DNA of 64,000 nt from Candidatus Nitrosothermus koennekei (GTDB lineage: Archaea; Thermoproteota; Nitrososphaeria; Nitrososphaerales; Nitrosocaldaceae), in the NCBI GenBank assembly GCA_013538715.1, contig JACAFH010000004.1:1-64000 (forward strand), read 5' to 3'. A model generated the notes under the pieces. The model worked only from the letters and a program-made list of their open reading frames with translations. It ran no database searches and was not told the origin of the DNA. Shown piece by piece: positions 26,594 to 36,406 of the stretch. Position numbers and translations under genes: made by a program. Numbering within the stretch: the stretch's first letter is position 1; each line of letters starts with the position of its first letter.

Positions 26594-27430
26594 ATGAATA
26601 TAGCGATAGCAGCACTTCTAGCAATACCTTTGATCGTCATATGCTCTAATGCGTATGCAGATACTGCATCAGTTACAATGGAAAGATCTATTATGGATGT
26701 TAATGGAACTAATAAAGTGACATTATGTGCAGGATCAATGCAACTTGATATAGATCATATACTTCTTATTGAAGGAAAATTTCTATCTCTTGCTATTTAT
26801 CTATCACCATTTAAACCTTCTATACCAGCAAATACATGCTATACATGGAATATACCGGGAGATTTTGATTCTGATAATACAATAGCTGGTATTCAACCAC
26901 CATCACTAACAACAGGAGATTGGAGTGTGCAGATAGATACTTTACAAGGTCATCCATATTATACAGATTTTGCTGTAACAACTATAGTTAATAATACAAG
27001 TAGCAATAATTCAGTGAGATTCTCAATAACACCAGATGTAGCTCCTATAGGAGGGAGTGCTACAGCTGAACTATGTGCGGGAGATTTTGATATACAAGTG
27101 AATAACTTATGGTTCTTCGATCCATATGAGCATCCTCCAACGCATTATTATCCAGTTAATACTTCAAAATTAACTACAGTTCAAGCAAATACATGCTATA
27201 CATGGAATATACCGGGAGATTTCGAACCTAATCCATCATCATTAAGAACCGCTTCTCTCTCACATGTTGGTGGTTGGCAAGTAGCTTTAGATGCTGAAGA
27301 AGGGTACTGGTCTGATGATTTTGAGGTAACTATATTTGTAGTTCCAGAATCTATAATTGGTTCTATTGCAATAACATCAATACCTATAATAATAAGTCTT
27401 TTACTATACAAGAGAGCAAATAAAGTATAA
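26594..27430 (+). CDS. Secreted surface protein with two Cys-paired repeats and C-terminal anchor
   Basis: 278 aa. Signal peptide at residues 1-22 (AALLAIPLIVICSNAYA). Two similar modules of about 100 residues follow; each has a first Cys in LCAG and a second in the identical stretch ANTCYTWNIPGDF, which suggests one disulfide per module, and each ends in a W-x-V ... DF-x-VT strand. The end is VVPESIIGSIAITSIPIIIS plus a basic tail, the thaumarchaeal PE-type sorting/anchor terminus. Function unknown; probably an envelope protein. The DsbA-like enzyme at 17 kb could form the disulfides. Confidence 0.75.
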   Translation: MNIAIAALLAIPLIVICSNAYADTASVTMERSIMDVNGTNKVTLCAGSMQLDIDHILLIEGKFLSLAIYLSPFKPSIPANTCYTWNIPGDFDSDNTIAGIQPPSLTTGDWSVQIDTLQGHPYYTDFAVTTIVNNTSSNNSVRFSITPDVAPIGGSATAELCAGDFDIQVNNLWFFDPYEHPPTHYYPVNTSKLTTVQANTCYTWNIPGDFEPNPSSLRTASLSHVGGWQVALDAEEGYWSDDFEVTIFVVPESIIGSIAITSIPIIISLLLYKRANKV

Positions 27431-27494
27431 TGCCTTTAAAATCTTTTTATTTCAAATAAACTAGATTTATATTATCATTGCTATTAATAATTAT

Positions 27495-27974
27495 ATGTAT
27501 AAAAAAGCAATAATAAATAGTAAGAGTTTTAATGATATATTTGAATTAGTAAAGAAATTGGTTGAGAAAGAGACTGGTATGAGAAGAGTAGGTTTAACAC
27601 TATTATTACAAGATATGCCAGGATATGTAGGAGCATACCATGCTATTGGTTCAAATTATATAGTCCTCAATAGAAGGATATTAAATATGGTAAAGAGTTT
27701 AGCAAAGAATGATGAAGAGTATAATTCGTATCTATTTGTTGTCATAATGCATGAGTATCTTCATAGTTTAGGTTTAACAGATGAGATAAGGGTTAGAAGA
27801 CTTACATATAAGATATGTGATTCTATATTTGGGAATGAACATATAACAAGCAAGATTGCAACTGATCCATTATCAATATATCCAGAGATAAGAAATTTAA
27901 CTGGCATGGGATTTGGGAAAGAGTTTCATATAATAAAGGATTTTGATAATTCTAACATGACTTATATAGGATAG
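27495..27974 (+). CDS. Small HExxH metalloprotease-like protein
   Basis: 159 aa. Contains H86-E-Y-L-H90-SLG-LTDE, i.e. HExxHxxGxxD(E), a zincin zinc-binding motif in which D96 or E97 could be the third ligand. No signal peptide, so it is likely cytoplasmic. Short zincin-like proteins of this size occur in thaumarchaea without known substrates. An ABC ATPase gene follows 19 bases later on the same strand and may be cotranscribed. Confidence 0.65.
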   Translation: MYKKAIINSKSFNDIFELVKKLVEKETGMRRVGLTLLLQDMPGYVGAYHAIGSNYIVLNRRILNMVKSLAKNDEEYNSYLFVVIMHEYLHSLGLTDEIRVRRLTYKICDSIFGNEHITSKIATDPLSIYPEIRNLTGMGFGKEFHIIKDFDNSNMTYIG

Positions 27975-27993
27975 AAAGCATCATTTATAAATT

Positions 27994-28953
27994 ATGAATA
28001 TAGTTGAGGTAAAGAATCTAAGAAAGTGGTTTAAAGTAAAGAGGATACTTGGGAAAAGTGTAACTATCAAGGCTGTAGATGGCATATCTTTTAACATAAA
28101 TAAAGGAGAGGTATTTGTTTTAGCAGGAGAATCTGGCTCTGGTAAGAGTACAACTGCTAGATTGATATTAAATGCTATAAAGCCAGATGAAGGTAGCATT
28201 ATATTTGATGGAAACGATGTTACTAAATTGAATGGTAAAGAATTGAAGAGATTTAGAAGAGAGGCTCAAATGATCCATCAAGATCCATATGCTTCTCTAG
28301 ATCCAAGGATGAAGATAATGGATATAGTAAGAGAGCCATTATCTATTCATGAGAAGAAGAATAAGAAAGAAGAAGAGGAAGAGGTATTAAAGGTATTGGA
28401 AGAGGTTAAATTAGAACCAGCAGAAGAGATAGCAACTAGATATCCTCATATGCTCTCAGGAGGACAGAGACAGAGAGTAGCAATAGCAAGAGCGTTAATA
28501 CTCAGACCAAAATTTATTATTGCAGATGAACCAGTCTCTATGCTTGATATATCAGTTAGAGGAGAGATATTAGATCTTCTGCGAGATTTACAGATGCGTT
28601 ATAATATGACATACCTTTACATAACTCATGATCTATCTACAGCAAGATATGTTGGGAATGAGATAGCTATAATGTATAAGGGAAAGATAGTAGAGATGGG
28701 TGATATTGATAAGGTATTATTAAATCCATTACATCCATATACAAAAGCCTTGATAGAGGCTATCTCTGAACCAGATCCAGAAAATCTATATAGAGAGAAG
28801 AATATCCTGATAAATAAAAGTATAATAGAACTAAATGATTATGGATGTAAATTCTATCAAAGATGTATGCATGCAATGGATAGATGTAAAAGAGAACCAA
28901 ATCTTGTTGAGATCGAAGATAAACATAGTGTAGCATGTTTTCTCTATTCTTAA
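27994..28953 (+). CDS. Oligopeptide/dipeptide ABC transporter ATP-binding protein (OppF/DppF type), orphan
   Basis: 319 aa. Walker A GESGSGKST (about residues 45-53), Q-loop region MIHQDPYASLDPR, signature LSGGQRQRVAIARAL, Walker B FIIADEP and switch histidine THD. The C-terminal extension has four cysteines (CKFYQRCMHAMDRC and SVACF), as in OppD/DppF proteins that can carry an Fe-S cluster. No permease or binding-protein gene is nearby, so it is either an orphan subunit or used for another purpose. A lysine/glutamate-rich insert (KKNKKEEEEE) interrupts the helical domain. Confidence 0.85.
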   Translation: MNIVEVKNLRKWFKVKRILGKSVTIKAVDGISFNINKGEVFVLAGESGSGKSTTARLILNAIKPDEGSIIFDGNDVTKLNGKELKRFRREAQMIHQDPYASLDPRMKIMDIVREPLSIHEKKNKKEEEEEVLKVLEEVKLEPAEEIATRYPHMLSGGQRQRVAIARALILRPKFIIADEPVSMLDISVRGEILDLLRDLQMRYNMTYLYITHDLSTARYVGNEIAIMYKGKIVEMGDIDKVLLNPLHPYTKALIEAISEPDPENLYREKNILINKSIIELNDYGCKFYQRCMHAMDRCKREPNLVEIEDKHSVACFLYS

Positions 28954-28991
28954 CCATAAATTAATAAGTAAATATTATAAATAAAATTATT

Positions 28992-30077
28992 ATGCCAAAA
29001 AATATACTTGTACTTTGTATAGATAGAGATGATGATATAGGTTCCAAAAGTGGATTAAAGACACCAATAATTGGAAGAGATAATTGTATAAATGCTGGAG
29101 TGAATCTTGCAGTTACAGATCCTGAAGAAGCAGATTCTAATGCTATATTTGCTGCAGTTAAGACTTATGAAGAATTGATAAGTAAAGGTTACAACTCAGA
29201 AGTGGCACTCTTATCAGGTTCTTATAAACGTGGAATAGAGGCTGATGAGAAGATAATATATCAATTACATACCATTATAGAAAAGTTCAAGGCAGATGGG
29301 GCTGTTATAGTATCTGATGGAGGAGATGACGAACTCATCATACCTGCTATACAGAATGTATTACCTATAATCTCTATCCAAAGGATCATCATAAAACATA
29401 GTAGAAGTGTAGAATACTCTTACGCTATACTTGCAAGGTATATGAGAGCATTAGTTTATGATCCAAGATATTCAAAATTCTTCTTGGGTGTTCCTGGCGC
29501 ATTATTGATAGTAGGCGCGTTATCTTTCTTGTTAGAGCTTGGAAGATATACAATACCTTTAATCGCTGGTGTATTAGGTATTATATTCATAATTCGTGGT
29601 TTTGATATAGACAAGGCTATGAAGAATATTACAAAGAATGCACCATCAAACTATATTAGAATATTCTCGTTTGCTGCTGGTATACTAATAATCTTAACAT
29701 CATTTCAAACTGGCTATAATGCTATTGTTCCGTATTTATATAGTGTTGATATATTAATGATAATAGGTGAGTTTGCTTACAATACACTTCCCTCACTCTG
29801 GATAGGTTTGGGGATAATATTTGGTGGAAAGTTACTAAGTATGATAGTAAAGAATAGATTAAATATAAATGCAATTGGAGATGTATTGAGGCTTATCATA
29901 TTAGCTTTATTCTATATTCCAGTCCAACAGTTTATGCTTATGTTAAAAGGAACGATTAGCAATCCATTTACTATAATCTCATCTCTCCTAATAGGTTTAG
30001 CTATAACTCTTCTTGTTGTATCATTAGGTTATAAATATTATGTTAATAAGAAGCATGAGAAGAGTGAGAGCTTGTGA
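28992..30077 (+). CDS. DUF373 family membrane protein
   Basis: 361 aa. The soluble N-terminal half starts with KNILVLCIDRDDDIGSKSGL and includes a DPEEADSNAIFAAVKTYEEL motif, both typical of DUF373 (an archaeal family of unknown function). The C-terminal half from about residue 160 has five or six transmembrane helices. The last codons overlap the uppS start by four bases, so the two are translationally coupled; a link to polyprenol or envelope metabolism is an inference from that pairing. Confidence 0.8.
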   Translation: MPKNILVLCIDRDDDIGSKSGLKTPIIGRDNCINAGVNLAVTDPEEADSNAIFAAVKTYEELISKGYNSEVALLSGSYKRGIEADEKIIYQLHTIIEKFKADGAVIVSDGGDDELIIPAIQNVLPIISIQRIIIKHSRSVEYSYAILARYMRALVYDPRYSKFFLGVPGALLIVGALSFLLELGRYTIPLIAGVLGIIFIIRGFDIDKAMKNITKNAPSNYIRIFSFAAGILIILTSFQTGYNAIVPYLYSVDILMIIGEFAYNTLPSLWIGLGIIFGGKLLSMIVKNRLNINAIGDVLRLIILALFYIPVQQFMLMLKGTISNPFTIISSLLIGLAITLLVVSLGYKYYVNKKHEKSESL

Positions 30078-30853
30078 GAAGTATCTTAAATGCTCTTGGT
30101 ATATACAAGTATTACCAACATTATCTTTTAAAGGAGATAAATAAAGGCGAGATACCAAAACATATTGCAGTGATTTTAGATGGTAATAGGAGATGGGCTA
30201 AGAAGAATACCTACATGCAAAAGATAGGACATGAGCGTGGAGCAGATAGGGTAGAGGAACTAATAGATTGGTGTAGAGAGTTAGGTATAAAGATAATAAC
30301 TATCTATGGATTATCTACAGAGAACCTTGAGAAGAGGCATGAAGAGATAGATTATCTATTTGAACTAATGGAGAATAGACTTAACAAACTCCTTAATGAA
30401 GAAAAACTTCATAAATATAGAATGAGAGTTACAGGAATAGGTAAATTAGAGTTATTACCACAAAGTTTACAGAATGTTATACAAAAACTAGAGGAAGTTA
30501 GCAAGAATTATGATAATATCTACTTCAATATTGCAATAGCTTATGGAGGGCAGGATGAGTTAGTTGAAGCAATAAAAAAGATAACAAGGCTAGTTAAAGA
30601 TGGGAAGTTAGATATTGAAAAGATAGATAAGAATTTAATAAATTCATATTTATATACATCTTATCTTCCACAACCAGAACCAGATCTCATACTTCGAACC
30701 TCTGGTGAACAAAGATTAAGCGGGTTCCTTTTATGGCAGAGTGCTTATAGTGAACTTGTATTCATGGATGTTTATTGGCCTGAATTTAGGAAGATAGATC
30801 TAATGAGAGCAATAAGGATATATCAGCATAGACAGAGAAGATATGGTGTATGA
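30074..30853 (+). CDS. uppS: cis-Prenyltransferase (polyprenyl diphosphate synthase)
   Basis: 259 aa. Condenses isopentenyl diphosphate into long Z-polyprenyl chains used as glycan carriers. Conserved region I is AVILDGNRRWAKK with catalytic D36; the YGLSTENLEKR motif, and the C-terminal RTSGEQRLSGFLLWQSAYSE are complete. Translation is coupled with the DUF373 gene. Length is normal for archaeal and bacterial UppS. Confidence 0.93.
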   Translation: MRSILNALGIYKYYQHYLLKEINKGEIPKHIAVILDGNRRWAKKNTYMQKIGHERGADRVEELIDWCRELGIKIITIYGLSTENLEKRHEEIDYLFELMENRLNKLLNEEKLHKYRMRVTGIGKLELLPQSLQNVIQKLEEVSKNYDNIYFNIAIAYGGQDELVEAIKKITRLVKDGKLDIEKIDKNLINSYLYTSYLPQPEPDLILRTSGEQRLSGFLLWQSAYSELVFMDVYWPEFRKIDLMRAIRIYQHRQRRYGV

Positions 30854-30868
30854 TATCAAAAAATAAGA

Positions 30869-31759
30869 TTATCTGGATAGTTTTTTACTTAATAGGGTAG
30901 GAACTTCAGCAGGCCTCTTTGCAACTGGTATATCTGCTTTTGCAAACATATTTATCTTTGATTCAGCAGAACCAAACGAACCATAAATTATAGCACCAGC
31001 ATGACCCATCCTCTTCTCTTTTGGAGCAGATCTACCTGCTATATACGCAACTACTGGTTTATCAAAACTCGTATCTATTATATATTGTGCTAATTGCTCT
31101 TCAGCATCTCCACCAATCTCACCAACTATAACAACAGAGTCTATCTCTTTATCATCTCTAATTATATCAAAGCATTCTATAAGATTAGTGCAGTTTATAG
31201 GATCACCGCCTATACCTAACGCTATCCTTTGTCCAAATCCTGCCAATTTTAATCTATAAGATATCTCATACATCAGAGTTCCACTTCTAGAGAATACAGC
31301 AGTCTTGCCATATGCAAATGGCATAGCCGGCATTATACCAAGTTTTATTAGATCAGGAATTATAACCCCTGGTGTATTAGGACCAATAACCATAGCGCCC
31401 TTCTTCTTTGCTAGATTCAATATCTTTAAACTATCTTTAATAGGTACATGTTCTGGTATTGCTACTAATAGTTTTATTCCATTCTCTAATGCATCAATGG
31501 CAGCATTTAAGAAATGTGCAGCAGGAACGAATGCGATTGAAATCTCTGCTTTTGTATCCTTCCTTGCTTCCTTTACAGAGTTGAATATAGGAACTCCATC
31601 AAAATCTTGTCCGCCTTTACCTGGCGTAACTCCTGCAGTTATATTTGTTCCGTACTCTTGCATAAGTGTTGTATGTCTAGAGCCAAATTTACCAGTTATT
31701 CCTTGCACTATAACACCATTTTCATTTCCATCTTGTAGTATCTTAAATAGATCCATCAT
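30869..31759 (-). CDS. sucD: Succinyl-CoA synthetase alpha subunit
   Basis: 296 aa. Binds CoA and carries the phosphorylated histidine, visible in RMGHAGAII near the C terminus. The N-terminal VQGITGKFGSRHT and GVTPGKGGQDFDGVPIFN are typical. The start overlaps the sucC stop by four bases. Complex acts in the citric acid cycle; in autotrophic thaumarchaea it supplies or uses succinyl-CoA alongside the hydroxypropionate/hydroxybutyrate cycle. Confidence 0.95.
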   Translation of the reverse strand: MMDLFKILQDGNENGVIVQGITGKFGSRHTTLMQEYGTNITAGVTPGKGGQDFDGVPIFNSVKEARKDTKAEISIAFVPAAHFLNAAIDALENGIKLLVAIPEHVPIKDSLKILNLAKKKGAMVIGPNTPGVIIPDLIKLGIMPAMPFAYGKTAVFSRSGTLMYEISYRLKLAGFGQRIALGIGGDPINCTNLIECFDIIRDDKEIDSVVIVGEIGGDAEEQLAQYIIDTSFDKPVVAYIAGRSAPKEKRMGHAGAIIYGSFGSAESKINMFAKADIPVAKRPAEVPTLLSKKLSR

Positions 31760-32853
31760 CTTCTCACACTCTTTACAACTTCACTTATAGCGTCTTCAAC
31801 AGAATCATACATCTTTGCATTACTATTGCTTAATATCTCTCTTGCCTTATCAGATTCAGCTCCTAAGATTCTTGCAAATAATGGAACGTTTATGACCTTA
31901 TCATTGTATGCCTTAACTATTGCCTCTGCAACTACACTTGTTCTAACTATACCTCCAAAGAGATTAACAAGTATAGCCTTGACTCTTGGCATCTTGCTTA
32001 TCAATGTTAACGCTTTATACACAGTCTCTGTAGTTGCTGTGCCTCCAACATCAAGGAAACATGCTGGTTTACCATTAGCGTCACTTAACATATCCAACGT
32101 TGACATCACTAAACCAGCTCCATTACCTATAACAGCTATATCTCCTTCAAGTTCTACTAATGAGAACCCACTCCTCTTAGCTTCTACTTCTAGACTTGAT
32201 AGTTCTTCATATTCTTTTAACTCTTCGTGTCTAAATAATGCATTATCATCTATTATTACTTTAGCATCCAATGCTATAAATGAACTATCGCTCATAACCA
32301 ATGGGTTTATCTCTGCCAATTCTGCTTCTTTTTCATATACTAATCTTGCTAATCTAGATACAAGATCTATGAAATTATCATATGATTTTCCTATTAGGTT
32401 TAAAGCATTGGCTACTTTTGATATATCAATAGTATCTTCCAAATCTAGATCCATAACTATCTTATCCTTTACACTCTCTATCTCTACCCCTCCTTCGCTA
32501 GATGCTATTAAAGAGTAACTTCTCTTACTTCTATTCAAGAATATAGAGATATAATATTCCTTGTTATGCTTTGTAAATGCTTCTACTAATAACCTCTCTA
32601 TCTTCTCTCCCTGAACTGTCATACCATAAAGCCTAGCATATTCTTTCTCAAGAGTATCTCTATCCTTGCATATAACTACTACACCTGCTTTACCTCTTCC
32701 TCCTACTCTCAGTTGTGCTTTTAATACAACTGGATATCCTAATTTCTCCGCACTCGCTATCGCATCACTCTTATTATTTACTACATAACCTTTTGGTGTA
32801 GATATACCATATTCGTTAAACAAAGTCTTTGCTTGATGCTCTAATAATCTCAC
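31756..32853 (-). CDS. sucC: Succinyl-CoA synthetase beta subunit
   Basis: 365 aa. ATP-grasp N-terminal half (MRLLEHQAKTLFNEYGIS, VVLKAQLRVGGRGKAGVV) and CoA-ligase C-terminal half (KPACFLDVGGTATTETVYKA with NLFGGIVR). First gene of a sucC-sucD operon. Nothing unusual apart from a slightly short length relative to the 380-390 aa common in bacteria. Confidence 0.95.
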   Translation of the reverse strand: MRLLEHQAKTLFNEYGISTPKGYVVNNKSDAIASAEKLGYPVVLKAQLRVGGRGKAGVVVICKDRDTLEKEYARLYGMTVQGEKIERLLVEAFTKHNKEYYISIFLNRSKRSYSLIASSEGGVEIESVKDKIVMDLDLEDTIDISKVANALNLIGKSYDNFIDLVSRLARLVYEKEAELAEINPLVMSDSSFIALDAKVIIDDNALFRHEELKEYEELSSLEVEAKRSGFSLVELEGDIAVIGNGAGLVMSTLDMLSDANGKPACFLDVGGTATTETVYKALTLISKMPRVKAILVNLFGGIVRTSVVAEAIVKAYNDKVINVPLFARILGAESDKAREILSNSNAKMYDSVEDAISEVVKSVRR

Positions 32854-32884
32854 AAGATGATGAGATTATATGGCTTATAAAAAC

Positions 32885-33208
32885 TTATTTTGATTCTAAA
32901 TTCTCTACAATCTTTTGAAATATCTCTTTGCCTCTATTCATGACCCAATCAGGGAATTCGTTTATATCCATTACAATTTGTTGCTGAATATTTGGTACCA
33001 GACAACCTCCATATATGATTACTTGCACAACAACAAACGAAGATGATAATGTTGCTATCTCTTCTTCAATTATATCATCACTCTCTTCTATAATACTTCT
33101 ATAGAGTATTATAGTTTTTTTACTCTTTAATGTTAATAGATTAGCCCTAAACAAAAGGTTCTTTAAGCGAGATAGCATACAATCCTCAATAGTAACCTGT
33201 TTATCCAT
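32885..33208 (-). CDS. Hypothetical protein, 107 aa
   Basis: Not recognised. It has an N-terminal helical part and a hydrophobic beta segment FVVVQVIIYGGCLVP, with a C-terminal amphipathic helix. No signal peptide. It stands alone between sucC and pus10 on the same strand and may be transcribed with sucC. The frame is clean and codon use matches the neighbours. Confidence 0.55.
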   Translation of the reverse strand: MDKQVTIEDCMLSRLKNLLFRANLLTLKSKKTIILYRSIIEESDDIIEEEIATLSSSFVVVQVIIYGGCLVPNIQQQIVMDINEFPDWVMNRGKEIFQKIVENLESK

Positions 33209-33256
33209 AATAGATTATGCCTATTTAGATTTATAAATAAGTAATGTAAAATCTAA

Positions 33257-34303
33257 TTAACAAAGTTCTACACTAATAACATCAAAGTATTTACAGATAA
33301 TCTGCTTCTTAAGTATGTTTGATATATTAGGTTCGACTCCACCTTCTATAAACTTTTTAATTGGTAATCCACTATCAGCCATCAGCTCTATCTCTAATGT
33401 ATGCTTATCTAATAAATTTGCTTTAAGAGAATATATCGATTTAACCTTCTTACTTGATAACTTAACAGTATCTACCTTTATATCTAATTGTTCATCTATT
33501 ACATCATTAGTAACAGCAATCACTTTAAATCTGCTCTTGAATTTTATAGCCTCATCTGGTAACTTTGTAGCTATGTTAGTAAACCATGCCTCTATGCCAT
33601 TCTCATTTATCTTTATTGTGTCATATCTTATGCTTCTCTTTCTTGGATTTACTATCTTAACAAAAAACGGTCTTCCATCTAATACTAAACTATCCTCATC
33701 CTCTCCTCCAATCCATGCAAACTTGCAAGCATCTGCATTATATAGCTCGAGTAAGTGGTTACTAATTATCTCCTCTACACTAATACCCTCTGAACCTTTA
33801 AAGTTGCAATTATGACACCCTTTACCTTTGCAATTATTACATATACTCTTCTTTTGCTCTATGCCCCTCTTATACTTCTTATATTTACCATACAAATAAA
33901 TAGACCTTCCTCTTACTGTGACAAATCTTCCTCTTAGATCTAGATGAATGTAAATATCAGCATCTACATATGCTACTTTTGCGTTATGAATATTTGCAAA
34001 TTCTTTAGATAAAGATAATGTTATATCGCTCTTTATGCTCTTCCTTCCTTTAATCTTTAGTCTGGATCTAATCTCGTCCTCTGCTTCTAATATTGCTGTA
34101 TTTAAAGTAACACCTATTTGAAATGTCTTAAATTCGTAATCTTTTACTGCTGTATTTATAAGATCTACTAACTGATAAAGCTCATCCATTAAACCATTAC
34201 ATATACTACATTTATTATTCTTAAGTGATAAGCCTTCTCTTTCCATGCACCTTTTACATAGGCTTATCTCACTTACCAAAGCCAAATCTTTTGAGTAGAC
34301 CAT
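33257..34303 (-). CDS. pus10: tRNA pseudouridine synthase Pus10
   Basis: 348 aa. Archaeal Pus10 makes pseudouridine 54 and 55 in tRNA. A THUMP-type N-terminal part has zinc-binding Cys pairs (CKRC, CSIC), and a second Cys cluster (CNNC...CHNC) follows in the middle. The catalytic segment is GGEDEDSLVLDGRPFFVKIV with the catalytic Asp in the EDEDS stretch. Its first 35 bases overlap the 3' end of srp54. Confidence 0.92.
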   Translation of the reverse strand: MVYSKDLALVSEISLCKRCMEREGLSLKNNKCSICNGLMDELYQLVDLINTAVKDYEFKTFQIGVTLNTAILEAEDEIRSRLKIKGRKSIKSDITLSLSKEFANIHNAKVAYVDADIYIHLDLRGRFVTVRGRSIYLYGKYKKYKRGIEQKKSICNNCKGKGCHNCNFKGSEGISVEEIISNHLLELYNADACKFAWIGGEDEDSLVLDGRPFFVKIVNPRKRSIRYDTIKINENGIEAWFTNIATKLPDEAIKFKSRFKVIAVTNDVIDEQLDIKVDTVKLSSKKVKSIYSLKANLLDKHTLEIELMADSGLPIKKFIEGGVEPNISNILKKQIICKYFDVISVELC

Positions 34304-35594
34304 GCATTGCTCTCCCTTTTACAGACTTCATTATGTCTTTTGAACGTTTATACTGCGTTAATAATTCCTTAACATCCTTTTCACTACTCCCAGATCCTCT
34401 TGCAACTCTTCTAATTCTTGAAGCATTAAATATATCCGGGTTTGCTCTCTCCTCTTTACTCATAGATTGTATTATATATCTCCATCTCTTCACCTTCTCT
34501 TCCATAACATCTACATCCTCTTCTTTAACAGCAGTAGATAATCCTGGAATATTCTCAAAGAGACTCTTTAACGAACCCATCTTGTTAACTTGCTCAAGTT
34601 GGTAATAGAAATCATCTATAGTCATCTTGCCACTAGTTATTCTCTTTATCTTCTTCTCATCTGCCTCTATCTCTAACTGTCTTGCCATATCAAGTAAAGC
34701 TTTGATATCTCCCATTCCTAATAGTCTTCCAACAAATCTGGTTGGTAAGAATTGTTCTAGATCATCTATTCTCTCTCCTGTAGATATAAACATAACAGAT
34801 GCTCCAGTAGCTGCCGCAGCAGAAAGGGCACCTCCTCCTTTTGCTGCCCCATCTAATTTTGTAACTATGATTCCTCCTACTGGCACTGCTTTATGAAAGG
34901 CTGCTGCTTGAGAATAACACTGTTGTCCTATAGTGCCGTCAATAACAAGTAATACTAGCTCTGGATTTACTAGATCATATATACTCTTCATCTCTTCCAA
35001 TAAACTAGACTCTTCCTTATGCCTGCCAGCAGTATCTATTATTAATACATCTATCTTATTATCAAAATACTCTAATCCTCTCTTAACTATCGATACCGCA
35101 TCTTTACTATCTTCTCCATAAACCTCTACGTTGATCTTGCTACACATACTCTTTAATTGCTCCAATGCTGCCGGTCTAAATGTATCAGCGCCTATAACAC
35201 CAACCTCATAACCATGTTTAGTTAACCATCTACTTAACTTTGCAGTAGCTGATGTCTTTCCACTACCTTGGATACCGATCATTAATACTTTATTAACTTT
35301 ATTAGGTTTGAATGGTAATGGCTTCTCTTCTCCAAGTAGTTTTGAGATCTCTTCATATAATATCTTTACAACGTGATCCTTTCTAGATAACCCAAGAGGC
35401 GGTTGTTCATTTAATGCTCGCTCTTTGATCTTTTTACTAACATCAAATACTAACCTAGCATTGACATCTGAGATAAGTAAAGATCTTTGAACATCCTTGA
35501 CTATCTCATTAATTAGAGCTTCGTCTATAGTTGATGCTCCAACCAATCGCTTTAATGTATCTCTCAAACCTTTTTTTAATGAATCTAAAACCAT
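34269..35594 (-). CDS. srp54: Signal recognition particle protein SRP54
   Basis: 441 aa. GTPase that targets nascent membrane and secreted proteins. The G domain shows GIQGSGKTSATAKL, DTAGRH and TKLDGAAKGG; the methionine-rich M domain with RIRRVARGSGSSEKDVKELL binds 7S RNA. Full length. The end overlaps pus10. The membrane protein gene upstream is read in the same direction. Confidence 0.96.
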   Translation of the reverse strand: MVLDSLKKGLRDTLKRLVGASTIDEALINEIVKDVQRSLLISDVNARLVFDVSKKIKERALNEQPPLGLSRKDHVVKILYEEISKLLGEEKPLPFKPNKVNKVLMIGIQGSGKTSATAKLSRWLTKHGYEVGVIGADTFRPAALEQLKSMCSKINVEVYGEDSKDAVSIVKRGLEYFDNKIDVLIIDTAGRHKEESSLLEEMKSIYDLVNPELVLLVIDGTIGQQCYSQAAAFHKAVPVGGIIVTKLDGAAKGGGALSAAAATGASVMFISTGERIDDLEQFLPTRFVGRLLGMGDIKALLDMARQLEIEADEKKIKRITSGKMTIDDFYYQLEQVNKMGSLKSLFENIPGLSTAVKEEDVDVMEEKVKRWRYIIQSMSKEERANPDIFNASRIRRVARGSGSSEKDVKELLTQYKRSKDIMKSVKGRAMHGLLKRFGFGK

Positions 35595-35627
35595 ACCTTA
35601 TCTTAAACTACTACATTTATAAAGTTA

Positions 35628-36404
35628 TTATACTTCACATCTAGAGAATTGTCTAAGCATCAATACTGATGATAGAATCAATATAGGTATACTTATCGCT
35701 ATCAACAAAGGTTGTAATGGAAGAATAATTGCTAATATACTAGAGCTTAAGCCGAAGAAGGGTGAGAAGAAGAATGCACTAGCACAAGCAGGACATGAAG
35801 TAAACAATCCTATCGTAGCTCCAAAAGTAGATAACCAACTACGACTAACGTTCTTTGGCTTGTTATCATAGATAAATTTTGTTATTGATATATTTAATGC
35901 TACTAAAGATGATATAACTATCAAAAATATGATATTGAGAGGTACTATCAATAATCCAAAATGGTTAGTGATGTATACTGCATAAACTGGCATATAACTT
36001 GCAATTACATAACGTGCTACTATCCTTGATGATGGTATCTCTATATTAAGCGATGATAATGGTTCTTCGCTATAAACTATTATACCACTTAGGAGCGAGT
36101 AAAATATAGCATAACCAATAAACGATATTATTGAGATAGTAATATACTTTTTATTATTCAATATATATAATACATTTCTTATATAAATATTAGATGATCT
36201 CTTTAATAAATTATATGTTGAAGTTATTATTATTGATAAAGATGTTATTAACATAATATAAAATAAAATGTTTAAAGTATCTAAAGTGTTATTTACATCC
36301 TTGCTAATCAATATTAGATTAACAAACTTATCATATATAAGAAATGTTATTACTAATCCTATTATACTTATCGTTAAAGCATATCTCATACTCCTTCTAA
36401 CCAT
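35628..36404 (-). CDS. Polytopic membrane protein with a C-P-A-C motif
   Basis: 258 aa with about six transmembrane helices. Between the last two helices lies TSCPACASAFFFSPFFG, a pair of cysteines set at a membrane boundary. Similar CxxC motifs occur in metal or redox membrane proteins, but I do not recognise a named family. The start is three bases upstream of the dph6 stop, so it is probably cotranscribed with dph6. A last residue group RCEV adds one more Cys. Confidence 0.6.
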   Translation of the reverse strand: MVRRSMRYALTISIIGLVITFLIYDKFVNLILISKDVNNTLDTLNILFYIMLITSLSIIITSTYNLLKRSSNIYIRNVLYILNNKKYITISIISFIGYAIFYSLLSGIIVYSEEPLSSLNIEIPSSRIVARYVIASYMPVYAVYITNHFGLLIVPLNIIFLIVISSLVALNISITKFIYDNKPKNVSRSWLSTFGATIGLFTSCPACASAFFFSPFFGLSSSILAIILPLQPLLIAISIPILILSSVLMLRQFSRCEV

Positions 36405-36406
36405 AT

